From Burkholderiaceae bacterium (GTDB lineage: Bacteria; Pseudomonadota; Gammaproteobacteria; Burkholderiales; Burkholderiaceae_E), in NCBI GenBank assembly GCA_019428955.1, contig JAHYJF010000215.1, forward strand, positions 1-5,995: a DNA stretch of 5,995 nt, written 5' to 3'. This document shows positions 5,303 to 5,995 of this stretch, one piece after another. Each line of letters starts with the position of its first letter. The stretch's first letter is position 1. The position numbers and the translations under genes are program-made. The notes under the pieces are model-generated. The model was given only the letters and a program-made list of their open reading frames with translations. It did not search any database and had not been told where the DNA came from.

Positions 5303-5995
5303 ATGAGCAAGGATTCTTCGATCGGGCGGATTGCACCCTCAGAGATCACCCCCCGGCACCTGTTCGACAATCGTCGCGCGATTCTCCGGGCCGGCGCTGC
5401 CGGGCTGGCCTACGCCCCGCTGGGACTCGGCGGGATCGGGGCGGCGCTGGCCGCGAGCGGCGGTGACCAGACCAAGCTGGCGGCGGCCCGCAGTGCGCTT
5501 TCGAGCATGGAACGGCCGACCACCTACGCCGACGCCACCAGCTACAACAATTTCTACGAGTTCGGCACCGACAAGGCCGACCCGGCGCGCTATGCGCACA
5601 CCCTGAAGATCCGGCCCTGGACGATCAGCGTCGAAGGCGAGGTCAACCGGCCGAAGGTGTTCGATATCGACGAGTTGCTGCGCCTGGCTCCGCTCGAGGA
5701 GCGGATCTATCGCCTGCGCTGCGTCGAGGGTTGGTCGATGGTGATCCCCTGGGTGGGATATCCGTTTTCGGAGATCACCCGACGGGTCGAGCCGCGCGGC
5801 AATGCCAAGTTCGTCGAGTTCACCACCCTGGGCGATCCTCGCCAGATGCCGGGCTTGTCCTCAGAAGTGCTGCAGTGGCCCTACGTCGAGGGCCTGCGTA
5901 TCGACGAGGCCAGCCACCGCCTGAGCTTGCTGACGCTGGGCGTGTACGGGCAGACGTTGCCGCGCCAGAACGGCGCACCAGTGCGCCTGGTGGTT
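5303..5995 (+). CDS. msrP: Protein-methionine-sulfoxide reductase catalytic subunit MsrP (YedY), 3' truncated by window end
   Basis: Residues 1-231 of a molybdopterin-containing periplasmic reductase, about 70% of the usual 320-335 aa. The frame is open to the last base of the window. MsrP repairs oxidised methionines in envelope proteins and normally receives electrons from the heme-b membrane partner MsrQ. The N-terminus has a twin-arginine signal, NRRAILRAG (23-31), followed by a mild hydrophobic stretch to about residue 50, indicating Tat export of the folded cofactor enzyme. Strong family matches are YNNFYEFGTDKADPA (81-95), LEERIYRLRCVEGWSM (131-146), with C140 as the molybdenum ligand, WPYVEGLRIDEA (192-203) and LGVYGQTLPRQNGAPVRLV (212-230). 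The ATG at 5303 follows the cytochrome stop by 10 nt with only a weak GGGG ribosome site, suggesting coupled expression. A downstream msrQ is expected but not visible. Confidence 0.95.
   Translation, partial: MSKDSSIGRIAPSEITPRHLFDNRRAILRAGAAGLAYAPLGLGGIGAALAASGGDQTKLAAARSALSSMERPTTYADATSYNNFYEFGTDKADPARYAHTLKIRPWTISVEGEVNRPKVFDIDELLRLAPLEERIYRLRCVEGWSMVIPWVGYPFSEITRRVEPRGNAKFVEFTTLGDPRQMPGLSSEVLQWPYVEGLRIDEASHRLSLLTLGVYGQTLPRQNGAPVRLVV

Overview
The window is about two-thirds G+C, densely coding DNA with strong G/C bias at third codon positions. It most resembles a chromosomal segment of a high-GC gammaproteobacterium. The engB/hemB pair lying divergent to a di-heme cytochrome c4 gene, and the aspartate-rich (non-zinc) HemB close to the Pseudomonas type, both point that way. 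I cannot name the genus.

Left part, plus strand: the last 23 codons of an unrecognised gene, then a strong intrinsic terminator (140-184). Next comes a tight three-gene unit: a NodI-type ABC ATPase, a NodJ-type ABC-2 permease 12 nt later, and cutA, whose GTG start overlaps the permease stop codon. Together nodI and nodJ would form a small inner-membrane exporter. CutA is a small trimeric protein historically linked to divalent-metal tolerance.

Middle part, minus strand, read from about 4557 down to 2334: engB (ribosome-assembly GTPase), hemB (porphobilinogen synthase, tetrapyrrole pathway) and a short CorA-family gene. The three are nearly contiguous (3-nt and 1-nt gaps), so they are probably co-transcribed and translationally coupled. 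The CorA gene has the start of the family's cytoplasmic domain and an intact GMN-containing membrane end. The whole middle of the protein is missing, but the reading frame is preserved. It converges with cutA, with only 20 nt between the stop codons.

Right part, plus strand: a 66-bp divergent region, then a periplasmic di-heme cytochrome c4. Ten nt later comes msrP (periplasmic molybdopterin-dependent methionine sulfoxide reductase, Tat-exported), which runs off the window end at 231 codons. The pairing suggests a periplasmic redox unit.

I saw no tRNA or rRNA, CRISPR array, insertion sequence or phage gene. Most of the window is housekeeping sequence. The most unusual item is the in-frame, internally deleted CorA next to a HemB of the non-zinc, magnesium-associated type.
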